Below, piece after piece: positions 44,126 to 52,841 of a stretch of 58,097 nt of DNA (the first letter of the stretch is position 1; each line of letters opens with the position of its first letter). The position numbers and the translations under genes are program-made. The notes beneath the pieces were generated by a model, which was given only the letters and a program-made list of their open reading frames with translations, was not told where the DNA came from and made no database searches. Source of the stretch: IIICB1 sp035968095 (GTDB taxonomy: Bacteria > Cyanobacteriota > Cyanobacteriia > Cyanobacteriales > SIO1D9); NCBI GenBank assembly GCA_035968095.1, contig JAWQFW010000004.1:1-58097 (forward strand), in the 5' to 3' direction.

Positions 44126-44677
44126 TTCAACGGCTAAATCACTACCGACGTAACCTAATGCTTCTAGTTGTTGAAAGACTTTTTGGACACTTTCCGAAAC
44201 ATCTTCCAAGTCAGTTCTGCATTCTATATCAGGACTGAGAGGAGCTTCGTAAGGATCGTCAATACCTGTAAAACCTTTAATTTCCCCTGCTCTGGCACGT
44301 TGATAAAGACCTTTAACATCTCGGTCTTCACAAACTTCTAGAGGAGCATTAACATAAACTTGGACGAAATCTTTAATTCGTTCCTTGACTTCTTCGCGAA
44401 TTTCACGATAAGGCGAAATAGCAGACACAATAACAATTACACCATTACGAGTTAGTAAATGGGAAACAAAACCAATCCGGCGAATATTTTCATCTCGGTC
44501 AGCTTTGCTAAAACCTAAACCTTTACTCAGGTTTTGACGTACTACATCTCCATCGAGAACTTCAATTTTGTAATTTTTTTCTCGCAGCTTCTCCGCTACG
44601 ATTTTACTAATTGTGGTTTTACCTGCACCACTTAAACCTGTAAACCAAATTGTTACACCACGTTGTTTTGCGGTCAC
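44120..44677 (-). CDS. cysC: Adenylyl-sulfate (APS) kinase
   Basis: 185 residues, a stand-alone CysC. It phosphorylates APS to PAPS. The P-loop is GLSGAGKTTIS (residues 14-24), followed by LDGDVVRQNLSKGLGFSKAD, RDENIRRIGFVSHLL, ISPYREIREEVKE and the lid region GLYQRARAGEIKGFTGIDDP. GTG start at 44677 with AGGAG eight bases upstream. It sits between an SLC13-type transporter with USP-like protein and a sulfotransferase, so its PAPS probably serves sulfation as well as assimilation. Confidence 0.95.
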   Translation of the reverse strand: MTAKQRGVTIWFTGLSGAGKTTISKIVAEKLREKNYKIEVLDGDVVRQNLSKGLGFSKADRDENIRRIGFVSHLLTRNGVIVIVSAISPYREIREEVKERIKDFVQVYVNAPLEVCEDRDVKGLYQRARAGEIKGFTGIDDPYEAPLSPDIECRTDLEDVSESVQKVFQQLEALGYVGSDLAVEA

Positions 44678-44848
44678 TTTTTTACTCCTAGTAAACTACA
44701 TATTCCTTCAAATGTAACTCTTTCTCTTCCGGGAAGCAAAGGGAGAAAAAGTAAATATTATTGTGCGATCTTGGTGTTCAGACTTACTCGCGTAAGTAAA
44801 TTTCAGCGAACGAACTGAGAATGGGTTGCGAGAAAATAAGGATAATTT

Positions 44849-45277
44849 TCAGTCAATCCATTCTAAGGAACTAGGTGAACGCTTGAGCTTAGTAGTTTGT
44901 TGAGGACTACCAATAATCAATTGCTCTCCACCTTGTTTAATTGCTAAATTCAGGTATTGTTCTAAAGATGGTGCTTCGACAACACCTTCAACAATTACCT
45001 CAACTTGGTTTGTTTTTGTTTGCCGTTCAACTTCTTCAAGTACATCCGCAGCTAAAGCACGATAGCCTTCTTGCATTGAGATTTCTAGACTGCGGAGAGA
45101 AGCGGAACTAAGCCAACCCGTTTCACTTAGTTCGGAAACTGTTTTATCGAGCCATTGCTGGGTAATTAAGAAAACTACTCGTATTTGCAGGTTGTTTTTT
45201 TGAGCAAGAGTAACTGCTCGTTCTACAGCCTTTTCGTAGGCGTAGGGATTAGTTAAAATCAGCCATAGCTGTGCCAT
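44849..45277 (-). CDS. Universal-stress-protein-like protein next to the anion transporter
   Basis: 142 residues with a USP-like Rossmann layout: LWLILTNPYAYEKAVERAVT at the start, VRVVFL-type strand IRVVFLITQQW, VEVIVEGVVE and EQLIIGSPQQ near the end. The ATP motif GxxGS is not clear, so nucleotide binding is uncertain. Its Shine-Dalgarno AGGAGG is embedded in the last codons of the upstream transporter gene and only 4 bases separate the two, so translation is coupled. USP domains are often fused or linked to transporters as regulators. Confidence 0.7.
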   Translation of the reverse strand: MAQLWLILTNPYAYEKAVERAVTLAQKNNLQIRVVFLITQQWLDKTVSELSETGWLSSASLRSLEISMQEGYRALAADVLEEVERQTKTNQVEVIVEGVVEAPSLEQYLNLAIKQGGEQLIIGSPQQTTKLKRSPSSLEWID

Positions 45278-45281
45278 TTTT

Positions 45282-46703
45282 TTAGCCTCCTAAGCCAAGC
45301 AGGGGCCAGTAGAATTGACTGACGAGTAGTACCAGTCCGTAGCCGAGTAAATCGAGCCAGAGTCCCCAGCGTAAGACAGACAAAGGGCGGACATAGCCAC
45401 TACTAACAGCGATCGCGATCGCTGGGGTACTTACTGGTAGCATAAAGCCTAATCCGGCGGGAATCACTACTGCTAAGGTGATTACAGGTGCATCAATCCC
45501 GTATTTTTCAGCGATCGCTAAAGCTACTGGTAACAAGACAGCTACCGCCGCCGCATTGCTCATAAATTCGGTCATCATCAGGGCAACAAAGACTAATGCT
45601 GCGAAAATGACTAAAAACGAGCTAATCCCCGTTGCGAGCAAATATTGACTCAACCCGGCAGCAGCACCCGTATCAGTTAACGCAGCCGAAAGAGCGATCG
45701 CACTTCCGTACATCACAAAAATCCCCCAGTTAACATCTTCTTCGACTTCGCGCCAATCTGCTACTCCTGAGATAAAGGCTAAAGATACTCCAAGTAAGGC
45801 GATACTATCTAAACCCCAAGTATCACCCATTGCGATCCACAGCGCGATCGTCAGGATCATAATTGCTGTAGTTACTACCTCCCTGCGAGAAATTGCTCCT
45901 AATTCGCGGTTACGGGCTTCGAGAAAGCGTCTGGCGGCATTGAGAGATACTTTTTCTCCCTGTCCGACAAATTGCAGCAATGCGCCAGCTACCAGCAAGA
46001 GTAACAGCACGAGGGGAACTGAGGCAATTGTCCATTCCACGAAACCGATGGTTTTTCCGGTGGTATTCTGTAAAATTCCCAAAGCTAAAGGTCCTCTGGC
46101 ACCACCGAGTAAAGTAGTATTCGAGCCGATAACTACACCCCACGCCATTGCTAAAAAAGCTGCTAGTCCAAAGCGTCCTCCTGGTTTCGCACCAGATGCA
46201 CGTACTACTTCCATCACAATCGGAAACAGCATCGCGGCGACGGCATGGGCGCTAATCACGCAAGACATGATTGCGGCTAGCCCTAAAATTGAAGTTAAGA
46301 GGGCTTTCTGGCTTTTCCCAAAACGAGAAACTACGGCTAAGGCGATCCGAGTGCTAAGTCCGGAGCGCATAATTGGACTTGATAAAATTAAGGCACCAAG
46401 AATAAAAAAGACAGCACTGTTGCCGAAATAGGCATAGGTACTTTTGTTGGTGATTGCGCCACTAAATGGTAGTAAAAATAAAACGAGAATGCCTGTTACT
46501 GCTAAAGGTAAGGCGCTAGTTCCCCAAAGTAAGGCGGCAACACCAAAGACGGCTAACGCACGTTGCCCTTCGGCACTGATTCCTGGTAAAGGTAACAGTA
46601 AAATAATTCCGTAGAAAATGGCGGCAATGAGACACCACATCCATCTGGTTTTCGTTGAGCGAGAGAAGGGTAATTTGCTGCGAAGCTGTTGAATTATTCC
46701 CAT
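45282..46703 (-). CDS. SLC13/DASS-type anion transporter, probably sulfate
   Basis: 473 residues from ATG 46703; ATG 46733 is possible. About 11-12 membrane helices with DASS features: SNTTLLGGARGPLALGIL (like the first SNT motif), an inward re-entrant segment with TEFMSNAAAVAVLLPVALA (second SNA motif) and GFMLPVSTPAIAIAVSSGYV near the end. There are no TrkA_C domains between helices, unlike cyanobacterial sulfate permeases of the SAC1 type. Sulfate as substrate is inferred from cysC and sulfotransferase downstream; dicarboxylate cannot be excluded. Confidence 0.85.
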   Translation of the reverse strand: MGIIQQLRSKLPFSRSTKTRWMWCLIAAIFYGIILLLPLPGISAEGQRALAVFGVAALLWGTSALPLAVTGILVLFLLPFSGAITNKSTYAYFGNSAVFFILGALILSSPIMRSGLSTRIALAVVSRFGKSQKALLTSILGLAAIMSCVISAHAVAAMLFPIVMEVVRASGAKPGGRFGLAAFLAMAWGVVIGSNTTLLGGARGPLALGILQNTTGKTIGFVEWTIASVPLVLLLLLVAGALLQFVGQGEKVSLNAARRFLEARNRELGAISRREVVTTAIMILTIALWIAMGDTWGLDSIALLGVSLAFISGVADWREVEEDVNWGIFVMYGSAIALSAALTDTGAAAGLSQYLLATGISSFLVIFAALVFVALMMTEFMSNAAAVAVLLPVALAIAEKYGIDAPVITLAVVIPAGLGFMLPVSTPAIAIAVSSGYVRPLSVLRWGLWLDLLGYGLVLLVSQFYWPLLGLGG

Positions 46704-46857
46704 TGCGTTTTTACCGTTGCGAAATCGCAGCACTTTTTGCTTGTGCTACTGTTGTTAGTTTGTTAGTTATGATGAGCAAATTAGATGTAGTCCCTGGTAC
46801 ATAGATTAACATTCATCTTAGATTAAGCTAGGAAAGATGTAGTTGTAATATTTCGCA

Positions 46858-47289
46858 ATGAACGATCGCTTTATTTTTCATCTCGCTATTCCGATTAACG
46901 ATGTGGCTAAAGCTAAGGTTTATTATGTTGATGGTTTAGGTTGTGCTGTGGGTCGCGAAAATGCTCATGCTGTAATTTTTGAGTTTTACGGTCATCAAGT
47001 TGTGGCTCATGTGACGAAAGAATCTCTAACTCGTCAGCAAGGTATTTATCCGCGCCATTTTGGTTTAATTTTTACTCAAGAAAAAGATTGGTCAGAGTTG
47101 TTAGCTAGGGCGGAAAGTAAGAGTCTGGTTTTTTATCAAGAACCGAAATTGCGTTTTCCAAATCAGCTTACTGAACATCAAACTTTTTTCTTGGAAGATC
47201 CTTTTGCTAATTTTTTGGAGTTTAAATATTATCGTCATTTTGAAGCGATTTTTGGTGGTCGAGAAGTTACGGAAATTGGCGATCGCTAA
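46858..47289 (+). CDS. VOC-family (glyoxalase-like) protein
   Basis: 143 residues with one vicinal-oxygen-chelate unit: FHLAIPINDVAKAKVYYVDG at the start, HFGLIFTQEKDW in the middle and FFLEDPFANFLEFKYYRHF at the end. Candidate metal ligands are His near residue 9, His in YPRHFG and Glu in NFLEFK, as in extradiol dioxygenase-like members. Substrate unknown. Often such genes are annotated as glyoxalase or bleomycin resistance, but nothing here proves that. Convergent with the lipase gene. Confidence 0.82.
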   Translation: MNDRFIFHLAIPINDVAKAKVYYVDGLGCAVGRENAHAVIFEFYGHQVVAHVTKESLTRQQGIYPRHFGLIFTQEKDWSELLARAESKSLVFYQEPKLRFPNQLTEHQTFFLEDPFANFLEFKYYRHFEAIFGGREVTEIGDR

Positions 47290-47299
47290 TTTCCATAAT

Positions 47300-47983
47300 T
47301 TAGTTTTCTTGTACTATGGCTTTTGGCGATCGCACTTGGATACTCCGAGGTAATTTCTTGTCAGTTGGTTCTTTTAATGCTGCTGTCACTGTGGCGATTA
47401 CCTGGGGGTCTTTTAACATCCAAGAGTGCATTAACACTGGCACTTGTATTTGTTTCCCAATCGGCATTTGCGAGCTATTCGGTGGCAAAATCATTAAGTC
47501 GTATGGTGTCCAAATCCAGGTACAATTTATTTGAGACAACTTTTCTGCAACATCGCTGTTTAAATCGGTAAGAAAATTGCTTTCTGGACGCATTTGCATG
47601 ATTCCAGGAAAAGGTAAAGCATAGCCTGTTAATGTCCCGTTATTGGGCGCAGAAATACTGATATAGCGCTTAATCCGCTTGACTCCTTCTAGTCTTTGGA
47701 GGTAGTAACGGGTGACGATTCCACCCATGCTAAAGCCGATTAAATCTAGGGGTTGTCCTGGGAGAAAAACTTCGCTAATGTACTTTTCTAGTTGCTTGGC
47801 GAGTCGCTCGATACCCGCAAAACCGTTATTGGGAATTAAATCTAGGCTGTGTACTGACCAACCGCGATCGATTAAAGAAGCTGACATTCGCTCAAACACT
47901 GAGTTGGTGTCGTTGATACCATGAATCAGAATCACCGGGTGGCGATCGCTACGCTGACCTTTCAGTACGCCAGTTTTGTTCAT
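47300..47983 (-). CDS. Lipase/esterase-like alpha/beta hydrolase
   Basis: 227 residues. Oxyanion region PVILIHGINDTNSVFERMS, nucleophile elbow DLIGFSMGGIVTRYYL, then ISAPNNGTLTGYALPFPG typical of the LipA/EstA-like lipases, Asp in IWTPYDLMILPP and His in PVLMHSWMLKDP. All three catalytic residues can be placed. No signal peptide, so it is probably cytoplasmic. Substrate unknown. Upstream 422 bp are empty. Confidence 0.85.
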   Translation of the reverse strand: MNKTGVLKGQRSDRHPVILIHGINDTNSVFERMSASLIDRGWSVHSLDLIPNNGFAGIERLAKQLEKYISEVFLPGQPLDLIGFSMGGIVTRYYLQRLEGVKRIKRYISISAPNNGTLTGYALPFPGIMQMRPESNFLTDLNSDVAEKLSQINCTWIWTPYDLMILPPNSSQMPIGKQIQVPVLMHSWMLKDPQVIATVTAALKEPTDKKLPRSIQVRSPKAIVQEN

Positions 47984-48405
47984 CTTACTTTACATACCCT
48001 CACCTTACTGCAAGATTAGCCAGCGATTTTGCCCTGATTAAAACTCTGGGGACACCTCTGCTACTGGCATGATTTTACCTAATCCTGAAACTGAAAGAAA
48101 TGTTAATTTATGTAAAGATAGTCTTACTATCGAGCAGGCGATCGGGGACAATTTGAAGGTAAATAAGACAAGAATGTTAAGAATAATTGCATAAAATTGC
48201 TTTTCATTACGCAATTAGCTAATACAAATGAACTTTTCTCTCTCTAGCTTTGAACCACAAGCATAGAGAAAGAGCTAAGTTTTTTAAGGACACTTTCCTG
48301 ATAAAATTTTTCAGAGAATCACTTAAAAAAATAAAGCAAGCTATTTTCTTGTCAACTGTCAACAAAAAAAGTAAAAAATTGTTTCAATTTTAGGAGTTGT
48401 CGTAA
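47984..48405. other. Intergenic region between divergent lipase and K/E/P-rich protein genes
   Basis: No gene seen. It contains a small hairpin (gatagt-ctt-actatc, 48117-48131) and AT-rich sequence; 'ttttaggagttg' before 48406 provides the ribosome site for the downstream gene. Confidence 0.5.
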
Positions 48406-48870
48406 ATGTTTGGTTTTATCAAAAAGATATTCAGTGGCATTATTAACTTTATCACCGGAATATTTGGTAGTAAAAAAGAGGGTTTTTTCTTAGAATTAAA
48501 TGATAGCGATAAAGGTCAATCAGCCCCTCCGAAAAAAGTAGAAGCACCAAAATCCGAGCCAGCCAAAACTGAAGCTACTAAATCAGAACCAAAAGAGGCA
48601 GAAGCAGCCAAAGCCGAACCGAAAAAGCCCGAACCTGTTGCTACCAAAGCTGAACCGAAAAAACCTGAACCAGCCAAAGCAGCTAAACCTGAACCGAAAA
48701 AGCCCGAACCTGTTGCTGCCAAAGCTAGCAAAAATGGTCAAGTAGAAACACCGAAAGAAACAACATTTGCTCCCCAATATTTAGCACCAACCCCCAGTCG
48801 TTATCGTCGTCGTCCCGGTCCAAGCTTAAATACGTTTAAAGATATGGCGCGTCAGGTAAAAACTCGATAA
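48406..48870 (+). CDS. Lys/Glu/Pro/Ala-rich repeat protein with amphipathic N-terminus
   Basis: 154 residues. The first ~25 (MFGFIKKIFSGIINFITGIF) form an amphipathic or membrane-surface helix, followed by GSKKEGFFLELNDS. The middle (about 40-110) is a degenerate repeat of AEPKKPEP/KAEPAK type, probably extended and flexible, and the end is basic (RYRRRPGPSLNTFKDMARQV). AGGAG lies about 10 bases before ATG 48406. The N-terminal FFLELxxS pattern recurs in small cyanobacterial hypothetical proteins, but the role is unknown. A membrane-tethered, spacer-like protein is the most I can infer. Confidence 0.7.
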   Translation: MFGFIKKIFSGIINFITGIFGSKKEGFFLELNDSDKGQSAPPKKVEAPKSEPAKTEATKSEPKEAEAAKAEPKKPEPVATKAEPKKPEPAKAAKPEPKKPEPVAAKASKNGQVETPKETTFAPQYLAPTPSRYRRRPGPSLNTFKDMARQVKTR

Positions 48871-48942
48871 GTTAAAGAGCTAAATTATTATTATCAAAGC
48901 GGAAGTTTAGATAGAGACTTTCGCTTTTTCATTTATCAATAA

Positions 48943-49230
48943 CTATGATTCAGTTTCATCTTTTTTTGTGAGTCGGTCGAGAATTTTTAACATCATTGCT
49001 TGTCTATCTTCCACATCTTCAAGAAGGCGATAGTAATCAGCTTGAGTCTCCCAAAAATTAGCTTGAGAAGCGGAGATACGAGACATCCACTGATAAATTT
49101 GTTTCCGTTCTTTTTTCCATTCCTCTCGGTCTTTTTTCCATTCCTCCTTCAATTCATTCAAGCTAGTAGTAAAGGCTTGAATTGATTTAGCATTCGAGGC
49201 GATTAACTGTTTCAAGTCTTCGTCAGTCAT
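48943..49230 (-). CDS. Small coiled-coil protein
   Basis: 95 residues, nearly all helical: MTDEDLKQLIASNAKSIQAF, then a highly charged stretch with two KKDREEW/KKERKQI units and a second helix (YYRLLEDVEDRQAMMLKILD). This is the pattern of small cyanobacterial coiled-coil proteins of unknown role. 'cagggaact' before the ATG is a weak ribosome site. No neighbours on the same strand close enough to form an operon: the next gene starts 2.4 kb upstream. Confidence 0.6.
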   Translation of the reverse strand: MTDEDLKQLIASNAKSIQAFTTSLNELKEEWKKDREEWKKERKQIYQWMSRISASQANFWETQADYYRLLEDVEDRQAMMLKILDRLTKKDETES

Positions 49231-49281
49231 AGTTCCCTGTAAGTAATTGTCTCTGTTACTATGATAGTCGAGACCCGAGAT

Positions 49282-49312
49282 CCTTAGCGCTGCCGCTACC
49301 GCGTCAATGGCG
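49282..49312. repeat. Diverged copy of the 39-bp HIP1-related element
   Basis: CCTTAGCGCTGCCGCTACCG followed by CGTCAATGGCG; 24 of 31 bases match the element at 30125-30163 over its 3' part. It lies between two genes, 15 bp beyond the stop of the ion-channel fusion's neighbourhood, and shows that the element also occurs outside coding sequence. Confidence 0.5.
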
Positions 49313-49326
49313 TTTTTGTCGATTTT

Positions 49327-51618
49327 TTAGATATATTGCCACCACAACATTAAAGTTCCAACTAAAATAATTATCGGAAAACTTATTCTACCTAACTTAA
49401 TTAATTTAATAATCTGTTTTTCATCTTCTTTGAATTTATTAGTATTACCAATAGTTACTAATAATATTTCCAAGCCTAAAAGAGCATAAACTAAGTAAAA
49501 AGCATAGTCCAAAGCAACTACATAACCTACTCCATCTGGGAGAGATTCCAATAAACTCAAATGGTAAAAAACAATTGCCAAAAGTAAACCACTTAATGCT
49601 TCTACAGAGATATTCTCAAAAGGAAGAAACAAAACTAAGTATGCTATCGCTACAAAAAACCAGAGAGGCAACAAATTTTTCATGCTAAACTTTAGGAAAT
49701 CTCTTCTAATATTGATGACTAAATTAAATTGAGAAAACTCTAAGTCAGAGTTAGCTTTAACAAAATTGCGGTAGCCCAAAGTCGAGTTATTTACTAAGAT
49801 ATTTTGAAAAAAGATAATCTGTTGCGGAATCCAAGTGGTAATTTCTCGAAAAACTTTTTCTCGCCATTGACTTGATAATTCCTGAGTATATGTGTCTCGC
49901 ATTCCCACAACATCTAAAGCATAAATTAACTTATCTCTAGTTAAAAATTCATGTCGAAATCGAACAGCTAAATCTTGTTGGTCGAAAGGATAACTATGAA
50001 AATCAAATTGTTCGTGAAAATCTGCTTTAAGGCGATAAATTTTAAACTTAACTTCGTCTTCGACTCCTTTCTGTAAAGGATTGCCTAAAGTCAACTTTTC
50101 TCCAGAATCTAGACGATCTATTCCATAGTTCATAAATTCAATATTATCAACTGTAGCTGCGGTCTGATATCTAAACCATAGATAAAAATCAATTACATAA
50201 GAAGAATTGACTTCATTCAATTGACTAACTTCATTAACATCAAGACCTACATAAACTACATCAGTTTTTCGTAAATATTGATTGCCAATTTGGAAAATAT
50301 TACCATTAGTAATTTCTTGTTCTAAATTGCGAACGACTTTCAGATTAGGAATAGTATTTAATTGGGTAAAAGCTGAGACTAAATTAGCTCGGTCAAAAAG
50401 CCCAACAGCAATAGGAACAATAGCAGTTCCAGTTTGGTCGAAGTAAAACGTTCTTGTCCCTCCGGACACGGCGGTTTGGGGACTATTAATCTTGGCTAAA
50501 CTTTCTCGAAGTAAAGAACGGTCTGCGGCGAGATTTTTGCCAGTAAATGTATCAGCAGATAACTCTTGCTCGTTAGAAGCTAAAGTTCGCTCGATTGCTT
50601 CAACAATTGCGTAGATAGCATCATAATAAGAAGCAGCAGACCAGCCGGGAGCAGTGCGGTAAACTTTTTCAAATTCGTTTCTAAATTTTTGGGTGCGATC
50701 GTTGGCAACATCGTAGATAAGTGGTACTGTAGCGTAAACACCGTTGGTAAAGTAACCCGGATTTTCTTTTTCTTGGGGAAGGTCAGCAAAGTTTTGAGCA
50801 AGAGTCACATCACCTAAAGCATCGCTACCGAAGATTGGTAAATCGATATTTTGTAGTTTCATTTGCTGAAGTAAATTAGTTACTTGATCGCGGTGGGCTG
50901 CGAAAATAACTGCTTCGGGTGAGTTTTCTTGGTTGAGTAAGTTTTGTAATTCTTGAAGAATAATTGCGTCGGTAACTGAAGTTTGGTTTTCCTCTAGCTG
51001 CCATTTAGTAACAACTTCTCCTCCCAATTTTTGAAATTCTGTGTCAATGGTGTTGCTTAAATTTAAGCCATAAGTGTCATAGCTGTGGATGAGGCTAATT
51101 TTGTTGAAATCTAAAACTTTATTGAGATAATTGGCGATAAATTTGCCTTGAAGACTGTCAGAAAAAATAGTCCGAAAATACCAATCGTTGTTTTCGGTTA
51201 CTGCATCAGCAGTTGCGGAACCGCTAATAGCGGGAATACCCGCCGTTTGATAAATTTTTCCGGTAGCGAGAGCGGTGTTGCTAGAACTGTGTCCGATAAC
51301 GGCGATCGCGTTTGAGTTGACTATTTCTTCTGCAACTTGGGTGGCTATTTCTGGTTTACCTTGGTCGTCATAAACTTTTAGTTTTAATTGTTTACCTTGA
51401 ATTCCGCCATTACGATTAACTTTATCAATATATAGTTCTACCCCTCTAAGCATAGATTTCCCGGCTTTAGTTGTTACTTCTCCGGCATTGCTTAAAGGAA
51501 GCGCTACGGCAATATTTATTTGGTCTTGGTTGGCTCTATTAAAGGTCGCAATACTAACACTTATTACTAAGCTAAATAGCACAAGAGCGACCAAGATAAT
51601 TTGTTTTTGACGACGCAT
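49327..51618 (-). CDS. Periplasmic-binding-protein/pentameric ligand-gated ion channel fusion
   Basis: 763 residues. A signal or anchor segment (about 7-25) is followed by a type-1 periplasmic binding domain of the branched-chain amino-acid receptor kind (about 34-425: INIAVALPLSNAGEVTTKAG, VIGHSSSNTALATG, GIPAISGSATAD). Next comes a pLGIC extracellular domain (about 450-640) with the Pro-loop HSYPFDQQDL (541-550) and no Cys pair, as in prokaryotic members. Four helices end the protein: M1 about 645-665, M2 669-690 (ENISVEALSGLLLAIVFYHL), M3 696-722 and M4 745-762. M2 aligns with GLIC, with Glu near -2', Ser 6' and a hydrophobic 9', suggesting a cation channel. The binding domain probably senses an amino-acid-like ligand and gates the pore. 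The channel part should be pentameric. Confidence 0.88.
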   Translation of the reverse strand: MRRQKQIILVALVLFSLVISVSIATFNRANQDQINIAVALPLSNAGEVTTKAGKSMLRGVELYIDKVNRNGGIQGKQLKLKVYDDQGKPEIATQVAEEIVNSNAIAVIGHSSSNTALATGKIYQTAGIPAISGSATADAVTENNDWYFRTIFSDSLQGKFIANYLNKVLDFNKISLIHSYDTYGLNLSNTIDTEFQKLGGEVVTKWQLEENQTSVTDAIILQELQNLLNQENSPEAVIFAAHRDQVTNLLQQMKLQNIDLPIFGSDALGDVTLAQNFADLPQEKENPGYFTNGVYATVPLIYDVANDRTQKFRNEFEKVYRTAPGWSAASYYDAIYAIVEAIERTLASNEQELSADTFTGKNLAADRSLLRESLAKINSPQTAVSGGTRTFYFDQTGTAIVPIAVGLFDRANLVSAFTQLNTIPNLKVVRNLEQEITNGNIFQIGNQYLRKTDVVYVGLDVNEVSQLNEVNSSYVIDFYLWFRYQTAATVDNIEFMNYGIDRLDSGEKLTLGNPLQKGVEDEVKFKIYRLKADFHEQFDFHSYPFDQQDLAVRFRHEFLTRDKLIYALDVVGMRDTYTQELSSQWREKVFREITTWIPQQIIFFQNILVNNSTLGYRNFVKANSDLEFSQFNLVINIRRDFLKFSMKNLLPLWFFVAIAYLVLFLPFENISVEALSGLLLAIVFYHLSLLESLPDGVGYVVALDYAFYLVYALLGLEILLVTIGNTNKFKEDEKQIIKLIKLGRISFPIIILVGTLMLWWQYI

Positions 51619-51734
51619 TAAATTACAATTGAGAAACTATAAAGGAGATTCTGAGCAATTATATTTCAACGATTTTAACAGAGTTGGTGTTTTTGGGTAA
51701 GTTATTTTTTTTACCAGAGTAATTTGGCAAATAA

Positions 51735-52841
51735 CTAAATTTGACTATTTTCTGAGTTATTGCGGAGAAAAACTAAGCTGCTATAAAGTTGAAAGGCTTG
51801 ATCCCACAAAGTCGGTTCAGGGCGAACTAATTCAATATTTGCTTCAAGACGCTTGAGTAGTTCTTGAAAGTCTAGGGCGATATCGGCAAAAACTGTAAAA
51901 TCTGACCAAATCGGAACTTTAGGAATTTTTTGGTTGAAAAAGTTAGTTAAATTTTGCCAATTTTTTCTGGTAGTTGTGAGATTTTTGGGTTGAATATCTT
52001 CGGGTTTTTGAGCGAGAGTAATTCCTTTTTGAAACTCGTAGTAAGTGTCGCTAAAGCGAAGAATAGTGTTTCTTTGGGGTAAATGGAGGTCACAAAATTG
52101 TGAGTAGTCGAGAGTTTTGGTTTTTTGTTGGAATTTGCGCCGCGCATCCATAATTTCGATTTTTTCAAATAAGGGTAATAAGCCTTCTACTCGCTGTTGG
52201 ACTTCTGACCAATTAAAGGTGAGTTTACCGATTTGACCTTCTTTGCTTTTGCAGTAGATTATTGGTTGGGGAGCGACTGATTCAAAATAGTTGACGTTGA
52301 AAACATTGAGTTTGGTGAGGTCGTTGACGGGGACGCAAAAGCTGTTAATTTCGGCTTGTTGCAGACGGGAGGTGTAGTAACGAAGTTCGCCGACTGCACC
52401 TGTACGAAATAAGCGCCAACCTCTTCCGGGGAGTTGTAAACGGGCGACGTAGGGGTCAAGTTCCATGATGCGAGCAAATTTTGGTCCGGCGGTTTGACGC
52501 ATTTCTGGGGCGATCTGTTCTAAGATGAGAATTCCTGGTTCTTTTCCTCCGGGTTTGGCTAAGGCGTTGGCGATCGCCTTTTGCTTTTGTTCGATTTCAA
52601 TGGTTTCGAGTCTGGATAATCCTTGACGCGCTTGGGTAATCAGTTTGCTGATTGTCGTCTTTTGTAACAGTTGACGATAAATTGTTTCGGCGGCGGCTAA
52701 CTTTCCGGTTGATTCGTAAAGCCGTGCTGTGTAAAAATTTACCCACGGATTTTGTGGTTCGGATTGCTTCAACTGTTTAAGTAGCATTTGTGCGGTGCGA
52801 TAGTCTTGACCCTTCAGTGCCTCAGCAACTTCTTCTATCAT
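51735..52841 (-). CDS. TPR-containing protein of unknown function
   Basis: 368 residues. The N-terminal ~95 are two or three TPRs (AEALKGQDYRTAQMLLKQLK, NPWVNFYTARLYESTGKLAA). The rest is a conserved-looking domain beginning ILILEQIAPEMRQTAG, with YVARLQLPGRGWRLFRTGAV, GKLTFNWSEV and CDLHLPQRNTILRFSDTYY, which I cannot assign. Its start overlaps the rsmE stop as ATGA, so the two are cotranslated. Such a TPR gene next to rsmE is a pattern I associate with cyanobacteria. Cytoplasmic. Confidence 0.8.
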   Translation of the reverse strand: MIEEVAEALKGQDYRTAQMLLKQLKQSEPQNPWVNFYTARLYESTGKLAAAETIYRQLLQKTTISKLITQARQGLSRLETIEIEQKQKAIANALAKPGGKEPGILILEQIAPEMRQTAGPKFARIMELDPYVARLQLPGRGWRLFRTGAVGELRYYTSRLQQAEINSFCVPVNDLTKLNVFNVNYFESVAPQPIIYCKSKEGQIGKLTFNWSEVQQRVEGLLPLFEKIEIMDARRKFQQKTKTLDYSQFCDLHLPQRNTILRFSDTYYEFQKGITLAQKPEDIQPKNLTTTRKNWQNLTNFFNQKIPKVPIWSDFTVFADIALDFQELLKRLEANIELVRPEPTLWDQAFQLYSSLVFLRNNSENSQI

